From assembly GCA_005879315.1 (NCBI GenBank), contig VBLC01000037.1, forward strand, positions 65,300 through 129,299: a DNA stretch of 64,000 nucleotides. The letters run 5' to 3'. The translations under genes and the position numbers were made by a program. Below, one piece after another: positions 10,408 through 21,027 of the stretch; position 1 is the first letter of the stretch, and each line of letters starts with the position of its first letter. Under the pieces are notes generated by a model. That model was given only the letters and a program-made list of their open reading frames with translations, searched no databases and had not been told where the DNA came from. This stretch comes from Deltaproteobacteria bacterium (GTDB lineage Bacteria; Myxococcota; Myxococcia; Myxococcales; 40CM-4-68-19).

Positions 10408-10926
10408 ATGACTCGCAAGACGCCGCATGACCGGCTGCCGGTCTTGCTTCGCGCAGCGGCCCGCGCGCGCGAGCGCGCCTACGCGCCTTATTCCGGATTC
10501 CGGGTCGGCGCGGCGGTGCTCGCCGAGGGCCGCATCCACGCGGCCGGGAACATGGAGAACAGCTCCTACCCGCTCTCGATCTGCGCCGAGCGCAATGCGG
10601 TGGCGATGGCGATCGCCGCGGGAGCGAGAAGGATCGACGCTGTCGCCATCGTCGGCGGCACGAAGCGGCCCGCCGCGCCCTGCGGCGGATGCCGCCAGGT
10701 ATTGGCCGAGTTCGCCTCGCCGGACGCGCCGCTCGTCTATGCCTCTCCCGACGGCCGCAGCGTCACTACTACCGTGGGCGCGCTTCTGCCCTCGTCGTTC
10801 GGCCCCGACGACGTCATGGGGGCGGCTGCGGGATCCATGAGCACTTTGCGAGGTCCGTCTGGCAGCTCTCGAAGTGCAGCTCGGTCCCGCGGCACTCGAA
10901 GTAGCGGCCGACGACGTTCGCCATGA
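10408..10926 (+). CDS. cdd: Cytidine deaminase with unusual C-terminal tail
   Basis: The first ~135 residues are a typical small cytidine deaminase: YAPYSGFRVGAAV, NMENSSYPLSICAERNAV (zinc Cys and catalytic Glu) and PCGGCRQVL (two further zinc Cys), ending LLPSSFGPDD, where family members normally stop. It turns cytidine or deoxycytidine into uridine or deoxyuridine, feeding the pyrimidine phosphorylase. Here the frame continues for another ~35 low-complexity Ser/Arg/Gly residues to a stop at 10926, overlapping 113 bp of the convergent lipoprotein gene. The tail looks like antisense sequence of that gene rather than a functional extension. Confidence 0.88.
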   Translation: MTRKTPHDRLPVLLRAAARARERAYAPYSGFRVGAAVLAEGRIHAAGNMENSSYPLSICAERNAVAMAIAAGARRIDAVAIVGGTKRPAAPCGGCRQVLAEFASPDAPLVYASPDGRSVTTTVGALLPSSFGPDDVMGAAAGSMSTLRGPSGSSRSAARSRGTRSSGRRRSP

Positions 10927-13900
10927 ACTGATCCATGTCGAAGGGCTTGCTCGGCTGCGGATTGAAGAAGCCGTGCTGGCCCGTGCGATTCAGATAGGGG
11001 ATCATCAGCGCCGACATTCCCGGCATCGACTGCGCCGCCGCGCCGCCGGAGGCCGGCGCGCTCGAGGCGCAGGCCGAGGTGTTCGTCGACCAGCAACCCG
11101 AGATGATCGGCGAACGCACCGACAGTGGGCAGGGGCGCTTGACGGAGGTCCGCACCAGCTGCTGGCGCAAAGGCGGGGTCAGCCGCGGCGCGTCCAGGCC
11201 GTCGCTGCAATTGCCGCCGCTGCTGTCGCAGGAGTAGCCCGTCGGATCGATGAGGACGTCGCCCATGCATGTCGCCGGCGGGTCGCAGCGCACGTGACCG
11301 GGCAGCGCCGCGTAGACACCTCCTGCGGGGTCGTCGAATCGATGCGTGCCCGGCACGCCTTCGACGACACCGGCGCGGACCAGCACCTGATCGATCGGGA
11401 TGCCGTACGACGGATCGGTCTGGCTCATCTCGACCAGCCGCGCGGCGCGCGCGAGCGCGATGCCGGTGTTCACCGGCACCCCGGGGTCGCCCGAAGTGAC
11501 GGTGATGAGCACGTTGCTGGGCCCTGCAGGCGGGTCCAAGACGGTCGATTGGGGCAGGGGATCGAAGAAGTAATGGGGTGCATAGGTGACCGGATCGCCC
11601 GGCTCGAGAATCGTCTGCGACAGCTGCATGAGCCGGCGGAACTCGGGGGTGTTGCGCGAAGTGCCGTAGCCGCGCGAGGGCGAGACGAGCGCGTCGCCGG
11701 GGTTGTAGTCGACGCCGTAGAAGCGCGAGTGCGCCTGGAAGGTGTCGAGGGTCTGTCCCGAGGTGAGCAGCAAAATCTGGAGTCGATCTCCCGGCTGCAG
11801 CACCTCTACCTTGACCGTCTCCGGCAGAGACGGGTCGGTGCTCGGCGTGCGCGCCGCCCGCAGCGAGGGCCAGTCGGCCGCGATCGGCAGCCGCAGCCGT
11901 CCTTGCGCATCAGCCATGCCGAAGGAGCAGCCGTCGATCTTCGCGCCGCCGCTGCAGTCCGCGGTCGCCGTGGTCTGGGAGAGGTTGCGGACCATCACGC
12001 GGTCGAAAGGCGCGAGCGTCAGGGGCGCGATGGGCACGTCGCGCTCGTGGTTCAAGTCCTGCAGCACCAGGACCAACATCGGCTTGGCGTCGGTCGCGTT
12101 GGGATCGCAGGCGCCGAGGGGCAGCTTCGTCTGCGGATCGATCGGACCTCCCGAAGGGCTGAAGGGGCAGGTGGCGACGAGCGGCCCGAACAGCTCGAGG
12201 AAGATCGCCTGCACGACCGTGTCGAGGGTCGAGCGGAGCCCCACGTCGGCCAGTCCGCCCGCGGAGCTGACCGGCGCCGCCGCGACGATAGCCGGCTCGA
12301 CCGCCGGCAGGATGCCGGTCAGGATTCCGCCCAGCGAGATGCCGAAGACGAAAGTGTCGCCGCCCGGGTTGACGTCATTCGACTTGAAGATCACGCAGTT
12401 GCCGCTGCTGCTGCCCTGCGGGATGCTGCACTGGAGCCCGCCGGGGCACAAGACGGGTGGGATGCTCGACGGACTGCAGGTGATCGGATTGGCAGAGGGG
12501 GGCACGTCGAAAGGAAAGGAGGCCGGCCCGCCAATGTCGGGGATGCCGTCTCCGTTGAAGTCGCCCGCCGCGAGCACCTGTCCGCCCTGGACCATCTTGC
12601 CGGTGCCGTCGAACGAGCGCAGCACTCGCACCAGCTGCATCCAGTCGACGATCGACTGCCGGACCGCGTCGCGGGTGTGGAAGGTGTCGGCAGTCCAGAA
12701 GTCGCCGCCAGGGTCCTTGACGCCGTCGTAATCGAGGTCGCGCGCGCGGCCCCTGAAGACGGCCGCGGCGAAGGCATCGAGCCCGTGGTTGTGGGCGATG
12801 GCCCGCGCGGCCACTTCGACCGCAGGGTCGAGCCCGAGGCCGTGGCCGTAGGCGTCAATGGCGATGGTGGCGAGGCCGAACTTGGCGAAGGTGCCGGCGA
12901 AGCCGAGGACTTCCTCGAACCGCGTCGAGGTGTATCCGTGCCCGGCGATCACCACCGGGAAGGGGGCGAGATGCCCCACTTGCTTCTGCTCCTTCGGCAC
13001 GGCGAGGATGAAGGGGACGACCGAATTCTGCGTCCGCGCCGCCCCTGAATTGAAGTCGATCTCGAAAGCCTGGTCGGCAGGCTCACCCGGATTCTGGGTG
13101 TCGAGGAAGCTCGGCGAGATGAAGGTGCCCGAGACGACGTAGTCGAGGTACTTGTAGGTGGCGAGCAGCGCTGCCATCTGCGCGCTGTCGATGCCTTTGA
13201 GCAAGAGCGTGCGCACGGCAGGGTCGTTGAGCAGCGCGGTCAACGAGCTGTTCGAGCCGTCGTCAACCGGGAGGAAGTAATCGGACGGACTGGTGCTGGG
13301 GTTGGCCGGGTCGTACGCGCCGCGTTCCTGCAGCACGGTCATCAGGGTGCCGTAGTTGGTCCCGGAGCTTCCCTGCTGCACCGGGTACTGCAGACTCAAG
13401 AGCTGCAGAGGGCCGGACCCGTTCAGCCCCCTGCGGATCTGCTCCAGTTCGCGGGTCGTGGACTGCGTGGTGAAGGCCCAGGTGTAGGCGACATCCGAAA
13501 GCCCGATGCCGAGCGCGGGCAGGAGCGCGGGCAGCGGCCGCAGCTCGGCCGTCTGCGCGGCGTGATTGATGCCGGCGTGAGGCGAGGAGATGGGCCTGCC
13601 GTCCTTGCCGTGAATCTTGTTGGTGAGAACGACGGCGTACCTGCGCTCTTGCTTCATCGGCACGATCGGCCGCATCACCAGCGTGTTGGTGGCGGCCTCG
13701 TAGAAAGTGATCAGATCGTCCGCCTGCTGGCGGACGGTGGCGTGCATCGCTGCGGGATTGAAGCAATTCGCGCAAGGCGCGCCCATCGGAAAGAGCAGGT
13801 TGTAGGTGTTCGTCAAGAGGTCGTTGACGAAGTACTGAGCCGGATTGTTCAGCGTGTACGGAAAGCGGCCTCCGTTGAAGTCGAGCGGCACCGTCTCGCC

Positions 13901-14314
13901 GGTGGTGAGATCGATCAGGTAGACGCCGTCGTCGGTCGGGTCCGAATTGTTCTGCCGCATGTAGAGGTCGAGCACGTCCAGCTGGGCATCGGGCGGAAGC
14001 TCGTTACCGGATTTTTCGAAGGCCACCGAGAGCGGGGCAAAGGTGCCGAACCCGTCGAGCTGGTCGAGCCGTGCCCGCACCGTCCGCTCGAGCTGCGTGG
14101 GCGCCACCAGGGTCGCATTGACCCGCAGACCGGTCGGGCTCTTCGGATCGGGCCGCGTCGCCAGGTCGTTGGGATAGGGGATCTCCGGCAACGGACGGCG
14201 CGAGAGATCGAAGACGACCTTGGGCCCACCGGTGTCGACGGCGGGCGCGAGGCCTTCAAAGGCGGCGCCTTTGGCACAGGCGATCAGGGTGATGAGGAGC
14301 AAGACGCGCTTCAA
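10814..14314 (-). CDS. Large alpha/beta-hydrolase-like lipoprotein
   Basis: A 1166-residue exported protein beginning MKRVLLLITLIACAK, with a lipobox ending LIAC at about residue 13. The N-terminal ~400 residues (VVFDLSRRPLPEIPYPNDLAT, YAVVLTNKIHGKDGRPISSP, TWAFTTQSTTREL) resemble the N-terminal domain of bacterial virulence-factor-type lipases. An alpha/beta-hydrolase core follows, with VVIAGHGYTSTR near residue 458 and the nucleophile-elbow-like GISLGG near residue 660. DFNGDGIPD between them is a calcium-loop-like insert. The C-terminal part is Cys-containing. Substrate is unknown; an outer-membrane or surface esterase is possible. The start is TTG at 14314 with ggtggag before it, 11 bases after the preceding barrel gene, so the two are likely one operon. 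Confidence 0.7.
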   Translation of the reverse strand: MKRVLLLITLIACAKGAAFEGLAPAVDTGGPKVVFDLSRRPLPEIPYPNDLATRPDPKSPTGLRVNATLVAPTQLERTVRARLDQLDGFGTFAPLSVAFEKSGNELPPDAQLDVLDLYMRQNNSDPTDDGVYLIDLTTGETVPLDFNGGRFPYTLNNPAQYFVNDLLTNTYNLLFPMGAPCANCFNPAAMHATVRQQADDLITFYEAATNTLVMRPIVPMKQERRYAVVLTNKIHGKDGRPISSPHAGINHAAQTAELRPLPALLPALGIGLSDVAYTWAFTTQSTTRELEQIRRGLNGSGPLQLLSLQYPVQQGSSGTNYGTLMTVLQERGAYDPANPSTSPSDYFLPVDDGSNSSLTALLNDPAVRTLLLKGIDSAQMAALLATYKYLDYVVSGTFISPSFLDTQNPGEPADQAFEIDFNSGAARTQNSVVPFILAVPKEQKQVGHLAPFPVVIAGHGYTSTRFEEVLGFAGTFAKFGLATIAIDAYGHGLGLDPAVEVAARAIAHNHGLDAFAAAVFRGRARDLDYDGVKDPGGDFWTADTFHTRDAVRQSIVDWMQLVRVLRSFDGTGKMVQGGQVLAAGDFNGDGIPDIGGPASFPFDVPPSANPITCSPSSIPPVLCPGGLQCSIPQGSSSGNCVIFKSNDVNPGGDTFVFGISLGGILTGILPAVEPAIVAAAPVSSAGGLADVGLRSTLDTVVQAIFLELFGPLVATCPFSPSGGPIDPQTKLPLGACDPNATDAKPMLVLVLQDLNHERDVPIAPLTLAPFDRVMVRNLSQTTATADCSGGAKIDGCSFGMADAQGRLRLPIAADWPSLRAARTPSTDPSLPETVKVEVLQPGDRLQILLLTSGQTLDTFQAHSRFYGVDYNPGDALVSPSRGYGTSRNTPEFRRLMQLSQTILEPGDPVTYAPHYFFDPLPQSTVLDPPAGPSNVLITVTSGDPGVPVNTGIALARAARLVEMSQTDPSYGIPIDQVLVRAGVVEGVPGTHRFDDPAGGVYAALPGHVRCDPPATCMGDVLIDPTGYSCDSSGGNCSDGLDAPRLTPPLRQQLVRTSVKRPCPLSVRSPIISGCWSTNTSACASSAPASGGAAAQSMPGMSALMIPYLNRTGQHGFFNPQPSKPFDMDQFMANVVGRYFECRGTELHFESCQTDLAKCSWIPQPPP

Positions 14315-14325
14315 GTGATCTCCAC

Positions 14326-15843
14326 CTAGAAGAGGAACGTGCCGCGCACCTTCATCGCGTACGCGCCCGGCATGCGGCTGCCGTCGAGCCGGGTAAAGGC
14401 ATCGCCGGGGATGAGATAGCCGAGCTGCAGACCGGCCTCGAACGCGAGAGGGCCGGAGAGCTTCATCCGGTAGCCGACGGCGCCATCCAGCTCGACGCCG
14501 TAGTTCTTTCCCGCTGGCGCACCGAAGGAGTTCCTCGGCGCAGACGAGACGAACGCCTGGTACGGATCGATCGCCGCCTGCGGCGCGCGCGCGAAGAGGA
14601 CGCTCCCGACGAAGCGCAGCCGCCCCTGCAGAAAAGGCGGCTTGTAGCGCAGCGTCGGCTTGAGATAGAGCGCGTTGGTGACGGCGCCTTCAGTGGGGAT
14701 CAGGTCGAGCCCGGGCAGCGGCGCGCCTCCGAGCCTCGGGTCGGACAGCCGCCGCGCGGCGTTCTGCGACTGAAAGAGCAGCACTTCATCGAAGAGCACC
14801 AGCCCCACCTTGAAGTCGCGGTTCATCTGGAAGGCGGTGGCCTGGTCGTCGAAAGGATTCGAGTCGCCCGAGGCGTAGCCGCCCTCGATCTCAGCCTCGA
14901 ACTGACCTCTCGCCAGCCCGGCGCGCAGCGCCGCTCCCTGTTGAGAGACGCGCGTCGTGCCCAGCGCCGAGAGGTTGGGCGCATGGCTCGTGCCGCCGTA
15001 GATCTCCGCCGCCTCGGCCTCCAGCGAAAGGACGGCGGCGAGCGACTGGATGGGCATCGAATGGCGCAAGTACCCGTCGAAGACCCAGACGTGCAGGTCG
15101 CCGCCGTTGGCGGCGAAGTTCTGGATGCGGCGGACGACGTAGAGGCCCAGGCGGCTGCTCTCGCCCGGGTCCCAGAAGAGCGAGCTGACCAGCTCCCAGG
15201 CGGTGTCGCCCCACTGCAAGCCGCCGCCGTTGCGCACCACCAGGTTTGCCCAACGGTCGCGGTAGACCAGGTCGCCGCCGATGGCGAAGCCGATCTGCTT
15301 GCCCAGCTCGCTCTTCGGTCCGAAGAATCCCTGGAAAGGATGCATGGAGAAGAGCAGGCGATCGACGATGTCGCCGAAGCGCGGGTCGCCGAAATCGGTC
15401 TCTTCCTCGCCCTCGCCGGAGTTGGCCACCATCCCCATGCCCCAGTGGCTGGGCATCTGGCCGACCTCGAGCTGGCCGACCGGCATCCGCACCGTGGCGA
15501 AGAAATGGCGGAAGTCGAAGCCGCTGGCGGAGAAGCCGTTCCTCTCCGATCGGCCGGTCAACCCATACCCGCGGAAGTTGGCGGCGGTGTCGCCGCCGAT
15601 GAGGCCGGAGAGGATGTCGAAGCTGGCCTGGATCTCCACGCCGCCCTGGGGGCCGACCTCGACGATCTTGGGAGTCAGCCGCAGCCGGTGCTCGATCCAC
15701 TTCGACTGGCCGAGCGCGAACTGAGAATCGTCGAGCAGAAGATTCGTGTCGGTGTTGAATCGCAGCCGGTAGGACCCGTCGAAGCGCACGTCGGCCGCCG
15801 CCGCGGGCAGCGCGACCGCGAGGAGACCCGCGAGCAGCTTCAT
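14326..15843 (-). CDS. Outer membrane beta-barrel protein, TIGR04551-like
   Basis: A 505-residue protein with a Sec signal peptide (MKLLAGLLAVALPAAAA) and many alternating amphipathic strands, such as DVRFDGSYRLRFNTDT, GVEIQASFDIL and YGVELDGAVGYRMKL. The last residues (MKVRGTFLF) end in Phe, the usual BamA-recognised terminal signal of barrels. I recognise it as resembling the TIGR04551 family described from myxobacteria and related deltaproteobacterial lineages; no function is established. ATG at 15843 was chosen because it begins the signal peptide; seven further upstream codons are open but add nothing. It is the first gene of a probable two-gene unit with the hydrolase-like lipoprotein. 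Confidence 0.72.
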   Translation of the reverse strand: MKLLAGLLAVALPAAAADVRFDGSYRLRFNTDTNLLLDDSQFALGQSKWIEHRLRLTPKIVEVGPQGGVEIQASFDILSGLIGGDTAANFRGYGLTGRSERNGFSASGFDFRHFFATVRMPVGQLEVGQMPSHWGMGMVANSGEGEEETDFGDPRFGDIVDRLLFSMHPFQGFFGPKSELGKQIGFAIGGDLVYRDRWANLVVRNGGGLQWGDTAWELVSSLFWDPGESSRLGLYVVRRIQNFAANGGDLHVWVFDGYLRHSMPIQSLAAVLSLEAEAAEIYGGTSHAPNLSALGTTRVSQQGAALRAGLARGQFEAEIEGGYASGDSNPFDDQATAFQMNRDFKVGLVLFDEVLLFQSQNAARRLSDPRLGGAPLPGLDLIPTEGAVTNALYLKPTLRYKPPFLQGRLRFVGSVLFARAPQAAIDPYQAFVSSAPRNSFGAPAGKNYGVELDGAVGYRMKLSGPLAFEAGLQLGYLIPGDAFTRLDGSRMPGAYAMKVRGTFLF

Positions 15844-15891
15844 CGGGCGGTCGTTTGACGGCACCAGCGCTCTCCTCTATCAGTCGGCCGG

Positions 15892-16830
15892 ATGCGCATC
15901 CACAGCGGCCTTTCCGAGTCGGTCAAGAAGCTGACCGGCGGGGCGATGGCCATCGGCAACTTCGACGGCGTCCACCTCGGCCACCAGGCGCTCTTCGAAG
16001 CCGCCCGCAAGCGCACTCCGATTTGCGCGCTCACCTTCGAGCCGCATCCGGCCCGCCTTCTCGCGCCGCAATTCGCTCCTCCCCTCATCTGCGAGAAACC
16101 GCGCAAGCGCGAGCTCCTCGCCGCCTGTGGCGTGACCGACCTGGTCGAGCAGACGTTCGACGCGCGATTCGCTTCACTGGAGCCATCGCGCTTCATCGAG
16201 ATGCTCCTTGCGACCGGCATCGCCGAGGTGGTGGTGGGCCAGGACTTCACCTACGGCAGGGGACGCGCCGGCACGGTCGAGTCCCTGCGCGTCGGGCTCG
16301 AGGAGCGCGGGGTGCGGCTGCACGTCGTCGCGCCGGTGACGGTCAATGGTCTGGTCTGCTCCTCGACCAAGATCCGCGAGTTCGTCCTCGAGGGCCGCGT
16401 CGAGGCGGCGAACATGCTGCTCGGCCGGGCCTTCGACCTCGACGGCGTGGTGGTCAAGGGCGAGGGCCGCGGCAAGAAGCTGGGCTGGCCGACCGCGAAC
16501 ATCCGGACCACCAATGAGCTTCTGCCCGCGGTGGGGGTCTACGCGGTCCGAGCTCGCCTGCTCCCGGAGATGAAGCCGTTCGGCGGCGCGGCCAACCTCG
16601 GCCTCAATCCCACCTTCCATCCCGAGGTCGCGCAGGCCGGCGGCGGCGGACGTCCGCCCCTCAGCCTCGAGGTCTATCTCTTCGACTTCGATCAGGAGAT
16701 CTACGGCCGGCCGGTGCGCGTCGAGTTCGTCCATCGCCTCCGCGAAGAGCGCCGGTTTCCCGGCGTCGACGCGCTGCGTACACAGATCGCGCAGGATGTG
16801 GCGCAGGCCCGGCGTTTGCTCGGCGTGTAG
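15892..16830 (+). CDS. ribF: Bifunctional riboflavin kinase / FAD synthetase
   Basis: A 312-residue protein of normal length that phosphorylates riboflavin to FMN and adenylylates FMN to FAD. The N-terminal FAD-synthetase domain has the nucleotidyltransferase pattern AIGNFDGVHLGHQALF (about residues 20-35), FEPHPARLLAP and VVVGQDFTYGRGRAGT. CSSTKIREFVLEGRVEAAN leads into the riboflavin-kinase domain with GEGRGKKLGWPTANI and a C-terminal YGRPVRVEFVHRLREERRF. ATG at 15892 fits the family start. It is divergent from the outer-membrane protein gene and precedes the pilus operon with 102 bases between; there is no sign of a functional link to pili. Confidence 0.95.
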   Translation: MRIHSGLSESVKKLTGGAMAIGNFDGVHLGHQALFEAARKRTPICALTFEPHPARLLAPQFAPPLICEKPRKRELLAACGVTDLVEQTFDARFASLEPSRFIEMLLATGIAEVVVGQDFTYGRGRAGTVESLRVGLEERGVRLHVVAPVTVNGLVCSSTKIREFVLEGRVEAANMLLGRAFDLDGVVVKGEGRGKKLGWPTANIRTTNELLPAVGVYAVRARLLPEMKPFGGAANLGLNPTFHPEVAQAGGGGRPPLSLEVYLFDFDQEIYGRPVRVEFVHRLREERRFPGVDALRTQIAQDVAQARRLLGV

Positions 16831-16896
16831 GGAAAACTGCCCGGAAATTACGAGCCTCTGGCGTCTGGGTTCTCGCTTTGCGGGCGGGCGATCGCC

Positions 16897-16902
16897 TATA
16901 CT
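16897..16902 (+). promoter_or_regulatory. Candidate -10 element upstream of pilB
   Basis: TATACT stands in an otherwise GC-rich spacer 30 bases before the pilB ATG, a suitable distance for a sigma-70 start site. The matching -35 region (around 16874-16880, cgctttg) is weak, so this is a tentative promoter for pilB-T-C-S-R. Confidence 0.4.
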
Positions 16903-16932
16903 CGCCGCCTTACCATCTCAGGGGTCAACGGC

Positions 16933-18639
<1,707 letters not shown>

Positions 18640-18641
18640 GA

Positions 18642-19742
18642 ATGCCGAACCTGCACCAGCTCCTGAAGGCGATGGTGGAGAAGGGCTCTTCCGACCTCCA
18701 CATCACCACCGGCTCGCCGCCGCAATTGAGGATCGACGGCTCGCTCGTGCCGCTCAAGACTCCGCCGCTCACGCCGGTGGAGACGAAGCAGCTCTGCTAT
18801 TCGATCCTCGCCGATGCGCAGAAGCACAAGTTCGAGGAGGAGAACGAGCTCGACCTCTCCTTCGGCGTGAAGGGCCTCTCCCGCTTCCGCGCCAATCTCT
18901 TCATGCAGCGCGGCGCGGTGGCGGCGGCCTTCCGCACCATTCCCTTCAAGATCCTCACCTTCCAGGAGCTGGGCCTGCCGCCCATCATCGCGGAGCTGGC
19001 GAAGAAGCCGCGCGGCCTGGTGCTGGTGACGGGCCCGACCGGATCGGGCAAGTCGACCACCCTCGCGTCGATCATCGACAAGATCAACACCGAGCGCCAC
19101 GAGCACATCGTCACCATCGAAGATCCGATCGAGTACCTGCATCCGCACAAGAACTGCGTGGTCAACCAGCGCGAAGTGGGCGCGGATACCCATTCCTTCA
19201 AGAAGGCCCTGAAATACATCCTTCGCCAGGACCCGGACGTGGTGCTGGTCGGCGAGATGCGCGACCTCGAGACCATCGAGTCCGCGCTGGTGATCAGCGA
19301 GACGGGCCACCTCGCCTTCGGCACCCTGCACACCAACAGCTGCGTGCAGACCATCAACCGGATCCTCGACGTCTTTCCGCCCTACCAGCAGCCGCAGATC
19401 CGCGCCCAGCTCAGCTTCGTGCTCGAGGGCGTGGTGACGCAGAACCTCCTCGCCAAGGCGGGCGGCCCCGGGCGCGTGCTCGCCATCGAGGTGATGATCC
19501 CCAACGCCGCCATCCGCAACCTCATCCGGGAGGACAAGGTCCATCAGATCTACTCGCAGATGCAGGTCGGCCAGGCGAAGTTCGGCATGCAGACCTTCAA
19601 CCAGAGCCTGGCCTCGCTCATCCAGCGCGGTGTCATCACGCTCGAGGAAGGCCTGGGCAGAAGCTCGGATGCGGACGAGCTGCGCAACATCCTCGCCTCC
19701 GGCGTCAAGCCGGGCGTGAACCGCCCGGTCCAGGCCCGGTAA
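18642..19742 (+). CDS. pilT: Type IV pilus retraction ATPase PilT
   Basis: A 366-residue ATPase that depolymerises the pilus and powers twitching or social motility. The N-terminal PAS-like domain starts MPNLHQLLKAMVEKGSSDLH. Walker A is GPTGSGKSTTLASI, Walker B VVLVGEMRDLETIE, and the His box GTLHTNSCVQT. AIRNLIRE in the C-terminal part is the well-known PilT-specific motif required for retraction. The protein lacks the zinc tetracysteine of PilB. It starts two bases after the pilB stop and is followed after ten bases by pilC, with a good AAGGAG before that gene. Confidence 0.97.
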   Translation: MPNLHQLLKAMVEKGSSDLHITTGSPPQLRIDGSLVPLKTPPLTPVETKQLCYSILADAQKHKFEEENELDLSFGVKGLSRFRANLFMQRGAVAAAFRTIPFKILTFQELGLPPIIAELAKKPRGLVLVTGPTGSGKSTTLASIIDKINTERHEHIVTIEDPIEYLHPHKNCVVNQREVGADTHSFKKALKYILRQDPDVVLVGEMRDLETIESALVISETGHLAFGTLHTNSCVQTINRILDVFPPYQQPQIRAQLSFVLEGVVTQNLLAKAGGPGRVLAIEVMIPNAAIRNLIREDKVHQIYSQMQVGQAKFGMQTFNQSLASLIQRGVITLEEGLGRSSDADELRNILASGVKPGVNRPVQAR

Positions 19743-19752
19743 GGAGAACGCA

Positions 19753-21024
19753 ATGGCCACCGCTCCAATCGCCGCAGCCAAATCGGCCCCCAAGGCGTCC
19801 GCCCCGCCGAAAATGCCGATCTGGGTCTGGGAGGGGAAGACCAAGACCGGCGAGGTGAAGCGCGGCGAGCTGGAGGCGACCGACGAAGCGGCGGCGCAGC
19901 AGCGCCTGCGGGCGATGGCGCTCTCCAGCGTCAAGATCAAGAAGAAGAGGACCCTCTTCGCCGGCGGCTTCAAGCTGCCCGGCATCGGCGGGATCGGCCA
20001 GAAGGACCTGGTCATCTTCACCCGGCAGTTCGCGACCATGATCGACGCCGGCCTGCCGCTCGTGCAGTGCCTCGACATCCTCGCCTCGCAGCTCGACAAC
20101 CTCGCCTTCCGCGAAGTGCTCACCAAGGTGAAGCAGAAGGTCGAGTCGGGCTCCACGCTCGCCGACGCGCTCGGCGAGCACCCCAAGGTCTTCGACACCC
20201 TCTACGTGCAGCTCGTCGCGGCCGGCGAAATCGGCGGCATCCTCGACACCATCTTGAACCGCCTGGCGCAATACATCGAGAAAGCGGAGAAGCTGAAGAG
20301 CAAGGTCAAGGGCGCGATGGTGTACCCCAGCGTGGTGCTGGTGGTCGCCGTCGGCGTCACGGTGGTGCTGCTCCTCTTCGTCACTCCCACCTTCGAGAAG
20401 ATGTTCAAGGATTTCGGCGGCGCCATGCCCGCGCCGACGCAGATCGTCATCGACCTCTCCAAATGGCTGCAGCACAACATCATCTACGCGATCGTCATCG
20501 GCATCGCGCTGGTGATCGCCTTCCGCGCCTACCTCAACTGGCCGAAGGGCCGCCAGCAGTGGGACGCCTTCGTCATCCGCACGCCGGTATTCGGGCCGCT
20601 CATCCGCAAGGTGGCCGTGGCGCGGTTCACCCGCACGCTGGGCACGATGATCTCCTCCGGCGTGCCGATCCTCGACGCCCTCGAAGTGGTGGCCAAGACC
20701 GCCGGCAACTCGGTGGTCGAGAAGGCCATCCGCTACACGCGGGAGAAGATCTCCGAGGGCAAGACCATCGTCCAGCCGCTCTCCGAGACCAAGGTGTTCC
20801 CGCCGATGGTGGTGCAGATGATCGGCGTGGGCGAGGCCACCGGCGCGATGGACCAGATGCTCACCAAGATCGCCGACTTCTACGACGACGAAGTCGACGC
20901 CGCGGTGGCCGCGCTGACCAGCTTGATCGAGCCGGTGATGATGGTCTTCCTCGGCGGCGTCGTCGGCGGATTCCTGGTGGCGATGTACCTCCCGATCTTC
21001 AGCATCGCAGGATCGATCAAGTAG
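19753..21024 (+). CDS. pilC: Type IV pilus inner membrane platform protein PilC
   Basis: A 423-residue polytopic protein of the GspF/PilC family, the platform on which PilB and PilT act. A short N-terminal soluble segment (WVWEGKTKTGEVKRGELEA) precedes two repeated GspF domains: FTRQFATMIDAGLPLVQCLDIL near residue 100 and FTRTLGTMISSGVPILDALEVV near residue 300. Each is followed by hydrophobic helices (VVLVVAVGVTVVLLLFVT; MMVFLGGVVGGFLVAMYLPIF). Length matches the family. It sits between pilT and pilS, as in Myxococcus, and ends three bases before the pilS ATG. Confidence 0.97.
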   Translation: MATAPIAAAKSAPKASAPPKMPIWVWEGKTKTGEVKRGELEATDEAAAQQRLRAMALSSVKIKKKRTLFAGGFKLPGIGGIGQKDLVIFTRQFATMIDAGLPLVQCLDILASQLDNLAFREVLTKVKQKVESGSTLADALGEHPKVFDTLYVQLVAAGEIGGILDTILNRLAQYIEKAEKLKSKVKGAMVYPSVVLVVAVGVTVVLLLFVTPTFEKMFKDFGGAMPAPTQIVIDLSKWLQHNIIYAIVIGIALVIAFRAYLNWPKGRQQWDAFVIRTPVFGPLIRKVAVARFTRTLGTMISSGVPILDALEVVAKTAGNSVVEKAIRYTREKISEGKTIVQPLSETKVFPPMVVQMIGVGEATGAMDQMLTKIADFYDDEVDAAVAALTSLIEPVMMVFLGGVVGGFLVAMYLPIFSIAGSIK

Positions 21025-21027
21025 CTG

